33,431 bases of DNA from Pseudonocardiales bacterium (lineage in GTDB: Bacteria > Actinomycetota > Actinomycetes > Mycobacteriales > Pseudonocardiaceae), in assembly GCA_019241525.1 (NCBI GenBank), contig JAFAWY010000010.1, forward strand, positions 1 through 33,431, read 5' to 3'. Below the pieces are notes generated by a model, which ran no database searches, was not told the DNA's origin, and was given only the letters and a program-made list of their open reading frames with translations. Below, in pieces: positions 9,080-16,578 of the stretch (positions are counted from its first letter, which is position 1; every line of letters begins with the position of its first letter). The translations under genes were made by a program, and so were the position numbers.

Positions 9080-9843
9080 AGTCCACCGCTATTCGCGGAG
9101 CCGGATTGGCTCTGGTGTGGAGTGGATTGCGGCATAGCAAGCCGCCCAGCCACGGTGGTGGATGGAATTGCGAAAATTCCGCTGGTCATCTCGATGCGCC
9201 AGTCGGAATGGTGCACCAGCTGGTGATGGTGGACCCCTGATCAGCCCCAGTGGATGCAGTGGTGGATGTCGCACCAGCGCGCTGCGACGGAACAGCCCGG
9301 AAAAGCGCGGCCACCGCGTACAGGATCACCGTGCGGCGAATCGCTGCTGGCACGGTGCGACTGGCGCGTCCGACGTCCAGCGGTTCGCCTCGGGGCCGAG
9401 CACAATGGGATGATCTCGTCGTCGCAGGCCAGACGGCGTGACCTCACGTTGATCGGCCCACCGAGCGCCAGTGATGCGGTGCCGAGGCGTCCCTGCAACC
9501 CGGGCAGGCGGATCGTCACCACCGTCTGCGAGCTGCCCGCTGAAGGCGGGCGGGCAGCTCGCCGCTGTCCAAGGTCCGTTGCGCGAGTACGACCAGAGCG
9601 TCGGCGTCGCGTTGAGCCGCCCATCCCATGACCGGGCAGCACATCGGCTGCAGCATCGAACCGCGCCCGCCGCACCAGCTCTACCGTGAACCGGTATTCC
9701 TTCGCTGCGGCGAGACCCCGGGAATCGACTTCAGCGATGACCGTCAACATCTGCGCCCAGGTGGTGTGCAACTGGGTTTCCAGCGCGCTCAGCTCAGCAA
9801 GCAACTGCTCATCACTGCTTTGCCACACCGGCGCCGTCGACAT
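9080..9843 (-). pseudogene. DUF222/HNH endonuclease-type (13E12 repeat family) pseudogene
   Basis: The frame from ATG 9843 begins like a DUF222 protein (DEQLLAELSALETQLHTTWAQ). It then loses most of the central DUF222 region and re-enters the family near LGTASLALGGPI. Frame changes disrupt the segment after ACDDEIIPL. The HNH end is recognisable as GRAFPGCSVAARWCDIHH, then stops at HWG. The last piece (LVHHSDWRIEM, about 9155-9220) is in another frame after a short deletion. Intact relatives are 400-500 residues and carry an HNH nuclease motif. They are multicopy and often mobile-like in mycobacteria. This copy is clearly dead. Confidence 0.85.
9529..9561. repeat. 12-bp inverted repeat inside the pseudogene
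   Basis: CGAGCTGCCCGC (9529-9540) and its exact complement GCGGGCAGCTCG (9550-9561) flank a 9-base loop. In a decaying DUF222 gene this may be a deletion scar or a chance product of high GC. No T-run follows, so it is a poor intrinsic terminator. Confidence 0.4.
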
Positions 9844-9994
9844 AACCCGACTCTAGAACACACCCCTGACAATCTCGGGGCAGCTTAGGTGCGCGGTCTG
9901 TAGGCCTGTCGTCAATGTTTAAGAGCAGCGCTGGCTTGCTGAAGAATGCAGCGGCCTCTTTGAGGCTGTCGATGGCTTGCCAGACGCCTTCCGG

Positions 9995-10300
9995 TTAGCT
10001 GCCGACTTCCATGACCCGGTATACATCCAGGTTGTAAAACTTCGGCGGGCCGTCGCACAACTTCACCATCTGCGCGGCGAATTCGCTGGTCTCAGGGCGG
10101 TTGGAGTTTTCCATGGCCGTCTCGTAGGAGTCGAATTCGGCGATGGTGAAGTAGTAACCTGGACGGTCCCGGTCAGCGGTGATGGTGACCCGGTGCACTG
10201 TGCTGCCAGCCTGCATCTGAGGGGAACGCTCATTGGCGAGCGCCTCGATCTCGTCAATTCGGGATGTTTTGAACTCGATGATTTGGACGAACCCCGCCAT
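9995..10300 (-). CDS. ABM-like (dimeric alpha/beta barrel) small protein
   Basis: 101 residues starting at ATG 10300, with a strong ribosome binding site (TGGAGGCAGGA). The pattern FVQIIEFKTS, then VHRVTITADRDRPGYYFTIAEFDSYETAMENSNRPET, then a short C-terminal strand with an aromatic (FYNLDVYRVME), is that of the antibiotic-biosynthesis-monooxygenase/EthD-like dimeric ferredoxin-fold group. Such proteins may be cofactor-free monooxygenases or simple small-molecule binders, and the substrate cannot be told from sequence. Its clear coding signal rules out the long plus-strand extension of the next gene over this region. Confidence 0.8.
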   Translation of the reverse strand: MAGFVQIIEFKTSRIDEIEALANERSPQMQAGSTVHRVTITADRDRPGYYFTIAEFDSYETAMENSNRPETSEFAAQMVKLCDGPPKFYNLDVYRVMEVGS

Positions 10301-10423
10301 TCCTGCCTCCAGTTGATCAGTCGCGAAGTCCCCCGGTACAGCGTCTACCGGCCATCACCGGGGCCGCTACGGCCGTTCGGCCCAATCACGGCAGGGCGTC
10401 TGCGCTCCTCCAGACTGACACGC

Positions 10424-11809
10424 GTGAGAGCTGCCACCGCACCCGTCATGTTCGCGCTTTTCGCCCTGGTCGCCACCTCCACCGGTTGCACGGCCATGCA
10501 GCCGGCAGCGCCGCCACCACCGCCGATGAGCAGCTCCCGGCCCCCAGGAACACCTGCGCCCGCCACGGTCAGTCCCGGCGACTGGCCGACCTACCACCAC
10601 GACAACGCCCGCACCGGCGTCGCCGGTCAGCTTGCCCCGCTGGGCACGCTGCGCCGCGGCTGGCAGACCAAGCTGGACGGCGCCGTGTACGGGCAACCGC
10701 TGGTGATCGGCGACAAAGTGATCGCGGCGACGGAGAACAACTCGGTGTACGCCATGTCCGCTGCCGACGGGCACGTGTTGTGGTCGGCGTCGCTGGGCAA
10801 GCCGATCACTGGTTCCCAGCTCCCGTGCGGGAATATCGATCCACTCGGGATCACCGGAACGCCGGCCTATGACCAGGCAACGGGGCTGATCTTCGTCGTC
10901 GCCGAGACCGAAGGCGGCCGGCACACCCTGGCTGGGGTGGACCTGACCAGCGGCGCGGTGATGCTGCGCCGCGCACTGCCACCCCCGCGGGGTGACGAGA
11001 TCGCCCACCAGCAGCGCGCCGCGCTGACGGTGCTGGACGGCTGGGTCTACGTCGCCTACGGCGGCTTATTCGGTGACTGCGGCAACTACATTGGTTCGGT
11101 GGTCGCCGCGCCGACCACCGGCACCGGTGCGCTGCGCAGCTATGCCCTGCCCACCACCCGGGAAGCCGGCATCTGGGCGACCGGCGGAGGCGTCGTCCAC
11201 AACGGACTGCTGTACTACGCGGCAGGCAACGGGGAATCCACACGGGGTTACGACCACAGCGACTCCGTGCTGGCACTGACCCCTGAGCTGAATCTCGCGG
11301 ACAGCTTCAGCCCGGCACAGTGGGCGGCTGACAACGCCGCCGATCTGGACCTGGGTTCGATGACCCCGGCCGTGGTGGGAGACCGGGTGCTCATCGTCGG
11401 TAAGCGCGACGTTGGCTACCTGCTCGACCCCAAGCGGCTCGGGGGTGTCGGTGGGCAGCTGACCCAGACGCCGGTTTGCAATGCTTTCGGTGGTAGCGCG
11501 GTGGCCGGCTCCACCGTCTACATCCCGTGCAGTGACAACACCCGCGCCGTTGAGGTCAGTCCCACCGGCGGGCTGCAGGTGCGCTGGAAGGCGCCGGTGC
11601 CCTCCGACGGCTCCCCGGCCGTCGGAGGCGGCGCGATTTGGGTGACCGACACCGACCGCGGCGTGCTCTACGCCCTCGACCCGGCGACCGGTGCACCCCG
11701 GGCCCACATCGATGTCGGCCAGATGCCGCACTTCGCATCGCCCACACTGGTAGGTGAGCACGCCTACCTGGGGACCACCAGCGGTGTAGTGGCAATCAAT
11801 ATCCGGTAA
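10424..11809 (+). CDS. PQQ-like beta-propeller lipoprotein
   Basis: About 461 residues from GTG 10424. The start is chosen because a signal peptide (MRAATAPVMFALFALVATSTGC) begins there and ends in a lipobox-like cysteine; ATG 10448 is an alternative. A Pro-rich linker follows, and then a propeller built from repeats of about 45 residues (GDWPTYHHDNARTG, VYGQPLVIGDKVIAATENN, VYAMSAADGHVLWSASLG, RGVLYALDPATG). These repeats resemble the PQQ_2/BamB group, but pairs of cysteines suggest a disulfide-stabilised extracytoplasmic protein. Residues needed for true PQQ dehydrogenase activity are not evident. The SnoaL-like gene follows 17 bp later, so they are likely one operon. Function unknown; a scaffold or substrate-binding role is plausible. 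Confidence 0.85.
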   Translation: MRAATAPVMFALFALVATSTGCTAMQPAAPPPPPMSSSRPPGTPAPATVSPGDWPTYHHDNARTGVAGQLAPLGTLRRGWQTKLDGAVYGQPLVIGDKVIAATENNSVYAMSAADGHVLWSASLGKPITGSQLPCGNIDPLGITGTPAYDQATGLIFVVAETEGGRHTLAGVDLTSGAVMLRRALPPPRGDEIAHQQRAALTVLDGWVYVAYGGLFGDCGNYIGSVVAAPTTGTGALRSYALPTTREAGIWATGGGVVHNGLLYYAAGNGESTRGYDHSDSVLALTPELNLADSFSPAQWAADNAADLDLGSMTPAVVGDRVLIVGKRDVGYLLDPKRLGGVGGQLTQTPVCNAFGGSAVAGSTVYIPCSDNTRAVEVSPTGGLQVRWKAPVPSDGSPAVGGGAIWVTDTDRGVLYALDPATGAPRAHIDVGQMPHFASPTLVGEHAYLGTTSGVVAINIR

Positions 11810-11826
11810 CAGAAATGGAGACGGCC

Positions 11827-12264
11827 ATGAGACTGGGATTTCGTCGGAATCCGGCGTCCGCGTGGCTCGACGACTATGTCGCAGCATGGAACGCGCACGA
11901 TCCGGTTGCCGTCACGGACTTCATGACCAACGACGTGGTCTATGCCGATTTCGGGCTTGGCGAGGAGTACCGGGGTATCGACGCAGTGCGGGATTTCGTC
12001 GAAGGCATGGAATTAGGTTTTTCGTCGAACTACCGCTTTAGGCTGGAGATGGCCATCGTCACCGATGATGCGTACGCCTGGGAATGGACCATGACCGGAA
12101 CAAACGATGGTGCAGACGAGGAGCACGGGTTTCCTGCCACCGGAGAGCGTTTCGAAATCCCCGGAATCTCGATCGGCATCCTGCGCAACGGCAAAATCAG
12201 AGAAAACCGCGACTACTGGAACATGAGCACCTACCTCAACCAGGTCGGCCTCGCCCCCGAGTGA
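11827..12264 (+). CDS. SnoaL-like / NTF2-fold protein
   Basis: 145 residues from ATG 11827, which has GGAGA upstream; the ATG at 11815 has no ribosome binding site. The sequence follows the SnoaL/NTF2 pattern: WLDDYVAAWNAHDPVAVTDFMTNDVVYAD, a central EYRGIDAVRDFVEGM helix, and C-terminal strands (GISIGILRNGKIRENRDYWN). Members are cone-shaped small-molecule binders, isomerases, cyclases or hydrolases. The conserved NRDYWN end is typical of ester-cyclase-like members. It is cotranscribed with the PQQ-propeller lipoprotein. The specific reaction is unknown. Confidence 0.85.
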   Translation: MRLGFRRNPASAWLDDYVAAWNAHDPVAVTDFMTNDVVYADFGLGEEYRGIDAVRDFVEGMELGFSSNYRFRLEMAIVTDDAYAWEWTMTGTNDGADEEHGFPATGERFEIPGISIGILRNGKIRENRDYWNMSTYLNQVGLAPE

Positions 12265-12277
12265 CCCACCCCCATTC

Positions 12278-12299
12278 CGCAGTCTGCATCCAGACTGCG
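12278..12299. repeat. Dispersed palindrome, copy 1 (between convergent genes)
   Basis: CGCAGTCTG (12278-12286), loop CATC, then the exact complement CAGACTGCG (12291-12299). It sits between the ends of the convergent SnoaL-like and Band-7 genes, where a bidirectional terminator would be expected, but lacks a T-run. Near-identical copies occur at 14044-14069 and 14087-14110. Confidence 0.8.
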
Positions 12300-12317
12300 C
12301 GGACAGGGGAGCGGAGC

Positions 12318-13088
12318 TCAGCTCGACGAGCCGGGGTTGCGGTCGAGGAAGCGGAGGAATTCGACGGGGAAGGGCAGGATGAAGACGGAGTTGCGCTCGG
12401 ACGCGACCTGCACGACCGTTTCCAGCATCCGCAGTTGCAGGGCGGCGGGGGTCTCGGACATGGCAGCTGCCGCCGCAGCCAGCTTCTCGGAGGCTTGCAG
12501 CTCACCGTCGGCGCTGATCACCCGAGCTCGCCGTTCCCGCTCGGCCTCGGCCTGGCGGGACATCGAACGCTTCATCGACTCCGGTAGCGCGACGTCCTTG
12601 ATCTCCACCCGGTCAATGTGCACTCCCCAGCCCAGCGCCGGGCTGTCGATGAGCAACTCCAGGCCTTCGTTGAGCCGTTCCCGGTTGGACAGCAGATCAT
12701 CCAGATCGCTCTTGCCGATGATCGAGCGCAGTGAGGTCTGGGCGACCTGGGAGACAGCCTGCAGGTAGTCCTGCACATCGACCACGACCTTGACCGGGTC
12801 GATGACCTTGAAATACACCACCGCATCGACCCGCACCGACACGTTGTCGCGGGTGATGCCGTCCTGCGCAGGCACCGGCATGGTGACGATCTGCATATTG
12901 ACCTTGCGGAGCTTCTCCACCCCCGGGGTGACCCAGGTCAAACCCGGAGGCCGGGGTGCGCTGGTCACCCGGCCGAACCGGAATACCACGCCGCGCTCGA
13001 ACTGGCTGATCACGCGCAGTCCCGAGACCAACCAAAGCCCTGCCACGGCCACAATCGCGATCAGCGCCGCAATGATGGTAACGGCCAT
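12318..13088 (-). CDS. SPFH/Band-7 (slipin/stomatin-like) membrane protein
   Basis: 256 residues from ATG 13088; in-frame TTG 13133 and GTG 13097 would lengthen it. One N-terminal membrane helix (TIIAALIAIVAVAGLWLVSG) is followed by a full Band-7 domain (VISQFERGVVFRFGRV, then DNVSVRVDAVVYFKVIDP, then SQVAQTSLRSIIGKSDLDDLLSNRERLNEGL) and a coiled, Ala-rich C-terminus with EAERERRARVISADGE, as in bacterial slipins. These proteins form membrane-bound oligomeric rings that organise membrane domains and modulate FtsH-like or serine proteases. No NfeD partner is next to it. It points toward the SnoaL-like gene and is divergent from ku. Confidence 0.9.
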   Translation of the reverse strand: MAVTIIAALIAIVAVAGLWLVSGLRVISQFERGVVFRFGRVTSAPRPPGLTWVTPGVEKLRKVNMQIVTMPVPAQDGITRDNVSVRVDAVVYFKVIDPVKVVVDVQDYLQAVSQVAQTSLRSIIGKSDLDDLLSNRERLNEGLELLIDSPALGWGVHIDRVEIKDVALPESMKRSMSRQAEAERERRARVISADGELQASEKLAAAAAAMSETPAALQLRMLETVVQVASERNSVFILPFPVEFLRFLDRNPGSSS

Positions 13089-13206
13089 AGCGACCACCGT
13101 CTGGACGAGTAGTTGACGGAGAAAACTGCCCAAACCACATCACGGTACGCCGTCTTGGCGAGATCTTGGGCTGGACACGCGGGCCGGAGTGTCGCAGTGT
13201 GGTGTC

Positions 13207-14043
13207 ATGCGGGCGATCTGGAAGGGCGCGCTGGCCTTCGGCATGGTCAGCATCCCTGTGCGGCTGTATGCGGCGACCGAGGACCGCGACGTCTCCTTCC
13301 ATCAGGTGCACGAGGACGATGCCGGCCGGGTGCGCTACCGCCGGGTGTGCGAGGAGTGCGGCGAAGAGGTGGCCTACGCCGACCTGGCCAAGGGTTACGA
13401 GCTCCCGTCGGGTGAGACCGTGGTGCTCACCGATGAGGACTTCGCAAGCCTGCCGCTGCCTACCACCAAGGTCGTGGAGCTGGTCGCCTTCGTGCCGGCC
13501 GACCAGGTCGATCCGCTCGCGATGGCTCGCGGTTACTACCTGGAGCCGGAACCGGCTGGTCGTAAGCCCTACGAACTGCTGCGAGCCGCCCTGGACCGCA
13601 ACCAGCGGGTGGGTCTGGCGAAGATCGCGGTACGGAACAAGGAGTCGCTGGCCGTGCTGCGACCGCGCGGCAACCTGCTTGCGCTGCAGACCATGGTGTG
13701 GCCGGACGAGGTGCGCAAGGCCCAGTTCGACGTGCTGGACCGGGAAGTCGCGGTCAGCGACGCGGAGAGCCGGATGGCCGACACGCTTGTCCAAGCGATG
13801 TCGACCGATTTCACCCCCGAGGAGTACCACGACGGGTACCGCGAGGCACTGCTGTCCGTCATCGAAGCCAAGGTCGCCGGCGAGCAGGTCGTCCCGCGAG
13901 CCGCTCCCGAACAGCCTGCACCGGCAGTTGATCTGATCGCCGCGCTGCAGGCGTCGGTCGAGGCCGCCAAGGCCGCCCGCACCAAACCCGTGGACGTCCC
14001 CACCCAGCGCGACCCCTCAGACAACCCCGCCCGCCGCCGCTAA
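13207..14043 (+). CDS. ku: Ku, DNA double-strand-break end-binding protein
   Basis: 278 residues from ATG 13207 (MRAIWKGALAFGMVSIPVRLY), the canonical N-terminus and close to the usual mycobacterial length. A GTG at 13189 only adds a non-conserved stub. The Ku core is intact: HEDDAGRVRYRRVCEECGEEV, then KGYELPSGETVVLTDEDF, then KPYELLRAAL and GLAKIAVRNKESLAVLRP. A short C-terminal tail of Ala, Lys and Arg follows, the part that in homologues recruits LigD and binds DNA. Bacterial Ku homodimers thread onto DNA ends in non-homologous end joining. The normal partner LigD is not seen here; instead the next gene carries a ligase-like module that has lost its catalytic residues. The stop codon touches the palindrome at 14044. 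Confidence 0.97.
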   Translation: MRAIWKGALAFGMVSIPVRLYAATEDRDVSFHQVHEDDAGRVRYRRVCEECGEEVAYADLAKGYELPSGETVVLTDEDFASLPLPTTKVVELVAFVPADQVDPLAMARGYYLEPEPAGRKPYELLRAALDRNQRVGLAKIAVRNKESLAVLRPRGNLLALQTMVWPDEVRKAQFDVLDREVAVSDAESRMADTLVQAMSTDFTPEEYHDGYREALLSVIEAKVAGEQVVPRAAPEQPAPAVDLIAALQASVEAAKAARTKPVDVPTQRDPSDNPARRR

Positions 14044-14069
14044 CCCGCAGTCTGGATCCAGACTGCGGG
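14044..14069. repeat. Dispersed palindrome, copy 2 (immediately after ku)
   Basis: A perfect 26-bp palindrome: CCCGCAGTCTGGA and its exact complement with no spacer. It begins at the base after the ku stop codon and could form a strong hairpin in the transcript. It has no T-run, so it may be an attenuator, an RNA-stabilising end or a protein-binding site. Confidence 0.85.
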
Positions 14070-14086
14070 AAACGGGCCGCTGAAAA

Positions 14087-14110
14087 CCGCAGTCTGCATC
14101 CAAACTGCGG
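14087..14110. repeat. Dispersed palindrome, copy 3 (upstream of the ligase-kinase gene)
   Basis: CCGCAGTCTG (14087-14096), loop CATC, then CAAACTGCGG (14101-14110), a 10-bp arm pair with one mismatch. It ends about 18 bases before the start codon at 14129 and just ahead of the ribosome binding site, so it could influence translation of the pseudo-ligase/kinase gene. Confidence 0.75.
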
Positions 14111-14128
14111 TAGCAGTGAGGGAGACGA

Positions 14129-15727
14129 ATGGAACTGGTGCGGCCGATGTTGCCGGTGACAGGGCCGTTGCCGGTGGGGGCAGGGTGGGCCTTCGAGTTC
14201 AGCTGGGACGGTATCCGGGCTCTGGGCTGCGCCCAGCCGGACGGTCTGAGGCTGTTCAGCGTCCGGCACCGCTGTATCACCGCTGCCTACCCCGAGTTGG
14301 CCGCATTCCTGGCCCGCCGCCGCGCGCTGCTGGACGGAAAGATCGTCGCGCTGGACTCCTGCGGCCGGCCCAGCTTCGGGCAGCTCCAGCGACGGATGAA
14401 CGTGCAACGTCCCACCTCGATCATGCTGTCCCGGTCACCGGTGACCTACTACGTATTCGATCTGCTGAGCTTGGACGGCGAATCCACCCTCCAGCTTCCT
14501 TACCAGCGCCGCCGGGAGCTGTTGGCGGCACTGCAGCTCACCGATGGGCCGGTCATGATGCCGCCATGCTTCATGGACGCCGACGGTCAGACGGTGCTGG
14601 ACACCGCCACCCAGCACGGCCTCCACGGGGTGATCGCCAAGCGGGTCGAGTCGACATACCAGCCAGGCCGCTCGCGCCACTGGGTACAGACCACCCTGCG
14701 GCAGACCCAGGAAGTGATCATCGGCGGGTGGCTACCGGAGCGCCGCCGGGCCGCGTCGATCGGTGCACTGCTGGTGGGCGTGCCGACCGAGGCCGGGTTG
14801 CGCTATGTCGGCCAGGTCGGTACCGGCTTCACCGAGGCAAACCGCCAAGAGCTGGGTGACCGGTTGGCTGGGTTGGCCGTACCGGCAAGCCCGTTCGCGG
14901 ATCTGGTGCCCAGTGAGGCGGGCCGGCGGGTGCACTGGGTGGAACCTCGGCTGCTCGGCGAGGTGGCGTACCGGCAGTGGACCCCGCAGGGTCGGCTCGG
15001 GCACCCCACCTGGCGCGGTCTGCGACCAGCCAAGCATGTCGCCGCCATCCAGACACCGGTCGTGCTGTGCGCGCAGGGATCCGGCCCCGAGCGTGAAGAT
15101 CAGCGGTTGCTCGCCGAGCTCGACCGTGCCGTCGCGCAGGTCCGCTCCGAGCTGCGGACGCTGCGCGACCAGATCTCCCCGCATTTCCTGCACAACACCA
15201 TCAGCAGCATCGTCGCCATGGTCAGCACCGATCCCACCCGGGCCCGCGACCTGCTGATCGTTTTCGCCGAATTCGCCCGCTACTCGCTGCGCTCGGCCAC
15301 CGAGACCACGCTGGCTGACGAACTGGAAAACATCGATCGGTACCTGACGTTGCAGAAGACGCGGTTCCGGGAACGGTTGCGGGTCCAGATCGAGGTCGCC
15401 CCCACCGTCTTGCCAGCTGTGTTGCCCTTTTTGGCGCTCCAGCAACTCGTCGACAACGCGGTCCGCAACGGCATCGAGCGCCAGCAACTCGGCGGCACCG
15501 TGACGCTCACCGCCCGCCAGGATGGCGATGACTGCGTGATCACCGTCTCTGACGACGGGCCTGGGACGCTGGATCCCAATGTTGCGGGCACTCTGCGCAC
15601 CATCAATGATCAGCTGCGGGAGCGGTTTGGTGCGCGCTACGGCGTGTTTTCGGATGTCATTCCGGGCGTGGGCACCGCGATTACGCTGCGGGTCCCGGCG
15701 ACACCGTCACACCGCGCCGGCGAATGA
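14129..15727 (+). CDS. Fusion of a catalytically dead ATP-dependent DNA-ligase module to a LytS-type histidine kinase
   Basis: 532 residues, with ribosome binding site GTGAGGGAGA before ATG 14129. Residues 1-195 follow the LigD/LigC adenylation domain and about 196-305 its OB-fold (QEVIIGGWLPERRR, then HPTWRGLRPAKH). Every catalytic position is changed. The KxDG lysine is Ser25 (FEFSWDGIR). The DGEIVAL glutamate is Lys71 (DGKIVAL). The EGVIAKR glutamate is His166 (HGVIAKR). The motif V lysines are Gln187 and Thr189 (WVQTT). Residues about 322-350 look like a coiled linker. The C-terminal part is a HisKA_7TM/LytS-like kinase: His352 in ISPHFLHNTI, N-box VDNAVRNG with Asn443, DDGPG at 475-479, and GVGTAITLRVP. 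No membrane helix and no response regulator are nearby. Probably a cytoplasmic sensor of DNA ends or nicks (inference). It overlaps the convergent gene by 21 bp. Confidence 0.93.
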   Translation: MELVRPMLPVTGPLPVGAGWAFEFSWDGIRALGCAQPDGLRLFSVRHRCITAAYPELAAFLARRRALLDGKIVALDSCGRPSFGQLQRRMNVQRPTSIMLSRSPVTYYVFDLLSLDGESTLQLPYQRRRELLAALQLTDGPVMMPPCFMDADGQTVLDTATQHGLHGVIAKRVESTYQPGRSRHWVQTTLRQTQEVIIGGWLPERRRAASIGALLVGVPTEAGLRYVGQVGTGFTEANRQELGDRLAGLAVPASPFADLVPSEAGRRVHWVEPRLLGEVAYRQWTPQGRLGHPTWRGLRPAKHVAAIQTPVVLCAQGSGPEREDQRLLAELDRAVAQVRSELRTLRDQISPHFLHNTISSIVAMVSTDPTRARDLLIVFAEFARYSLRSATETTLADELENIDRYLTLQKTRFRERLRVQIEVAPTVLPAVLPFLALQQLVDNAVRNGIERQQLGGTVTLTARQDGDDCVITVSDDGPGTLDPNVAGTLRTINDQLRERFGARYGVFSDVIPGVGTAITLRVPATPSHRAGE

Positions 15728-16312
15728 CGCGACACCGTCTGGCGTGTTCACCTTGAGGTCGAACTGGCCAGGCTTACCGAGGAATATCTTGTTCAGGGTC
15801 ACTGATGTGTGCGGCGCGATGGGGGATCGGTACATCCAGTCGCCTTCGGTGGATTCCGCCACTGGCGCCTGGTTGAGCGTGCCGACGAAGCCGGTTGACG
15901 CGGGATTCCAATCCCGTTCGCCGTTGTTGGTCAGCGTCACCGGCACCTGGATCATCGACTCGCCGGTCACCGCCGAAATGCCCACCGTGGGAACCCCGGC
16001 GACAACCGTGTTGCCGTTGCCGGAAGTCCACAGCTGGTCGAAGGCCAGCGTAGAACCGGCCGGCGTCGCTGGCGGCGTTGCGGGACGTACTGCCGTACCC
16101 TGGTGGATAGCGCCACCACGGTGGATGGCACCCACAACAGTGCCGCTGACGTGCTCGGCGGCCGTTGTTCCCATACCTGACGCTGCTGCCACCGCGGTAA
16201 TAGCCAACCAGGCCGCATACACCACCACGCCGACTGCGGCCACCAGGCCAAGGGTGAAGGTCAGGCCGCCTGCGCCACCACGCAACGGGCTTGGCTGTGC
16301 TGGTACCGACAC
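15707..16312 (-). CDS. Membrane-anchored protein with an Ig-like extracytoplasmic domain
   Basis: 201 residues from GTG 16312, selected for the GGGGAGG ribosome binding site five bases upstream; the longer frame to 16552 has no such site and a non-protein-like extension. A Pro/Gly cytoplasmic stub precedes one membrane helix (about 17-45, LTFTLGLVAAVGVVVYAAWLAITAV). After an Ala/Pro/Thr linker comes a beta-rich domain (VGISAVTGESMIQVPVTLTNNGERDWNP, SVTLNKIFLGKPGQFDLKV) that looks like the telokin/DUF4352 or MPT63-type immunoglobulin fold of secreted actinobacterial proteins. No catalytic motif is visible. Its 3' end overlaps the pseudo-ligase/kinase gene by 21 bp, so transcription of one may antagonise the other. 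Confidence 0.75.
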   Translation of the reverse strand: MSVPAQPSPLRGGAGGLTFTLGLVAAVGVVVYAAWLAITAVAAASGMGTTAAEHVSGTVVGAIHRGGAIHQGTAVRPATPPATPAGSTLAFDQLWTSGNGNTVVAGVPTVGISAVTGESMIQVPVTLTNNGERDWNPASTGFVGTLNQAPVAESTEGDWMYRSPIAPHTSVTLNKIFLGKPGQFDLKVNTPDGVASFAGAV

Positions 16313-16498
16313 GCCAACCTCCCCAGGAAGTGAAGTGGAACACTGCGTGAGCGACCACCACGTTCGGTTACCGCACGTACCAGTCACCTTGTTTTCGCCC
16401 GGCGCCGCCGATCCGTTAGCTGCACGAACGGGTGAACTAGTTACATAAAGTGATTGATTTGCCGTTGTTGCCGCGTTGTACAGCATGTTTGTGCCCAA

Positions 16499-16522
16499 CC
16501 TATGAACCGGCCTATGAACCGG
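16499..16522. repeat. Tandem 12-bp direct repeat
   Basis: CCTATGAACCGG occurs twice head to tail, upstream of moaA and of the divergent membrane-protein gene. It may be a slippage duplication or a pair of binding sites. No known regulator motif is recognised. Confidence 0.6.
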
Positions 16523-16578
16523 CGCCGCCTGGCCTGCGAACAAGGACATCAAGAGAAAAAAAGGGGTAGTGTGATCAA

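Noticed and set aside
9977-10423. Upstream extension of the PQQ-propeller protein to 9977
   Set aside because: The extension overlaps a well-supported ABM-like gene on the other strand. The signal peptide starts only near 10424-10448.
11066-11887. A long minus-strand frame inside the PQQ-propeller gene
   Set aside because: Shadow of a gene with clear propeller repeats.
12697-13830. A 377-residue minus-strand frame across the Band-7 and ku genes
   Set aside because: It is the shadow of two strong genes (Band-7 and ku) and has no domain pattern and no start signal.
14732-15487. A long minus-strand frame inside the ligase-kinase gene
   Set aside because: Explained by high third-position GC of the plus-strand gene; no protein-like motifs.
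16440-16578. Possible molybdenum-cofactor riboswitch upstream of moaA
   Set aside because: No long structured element was recognised. The region holds a 12-bp tandem repeat and A-rich sequence only.
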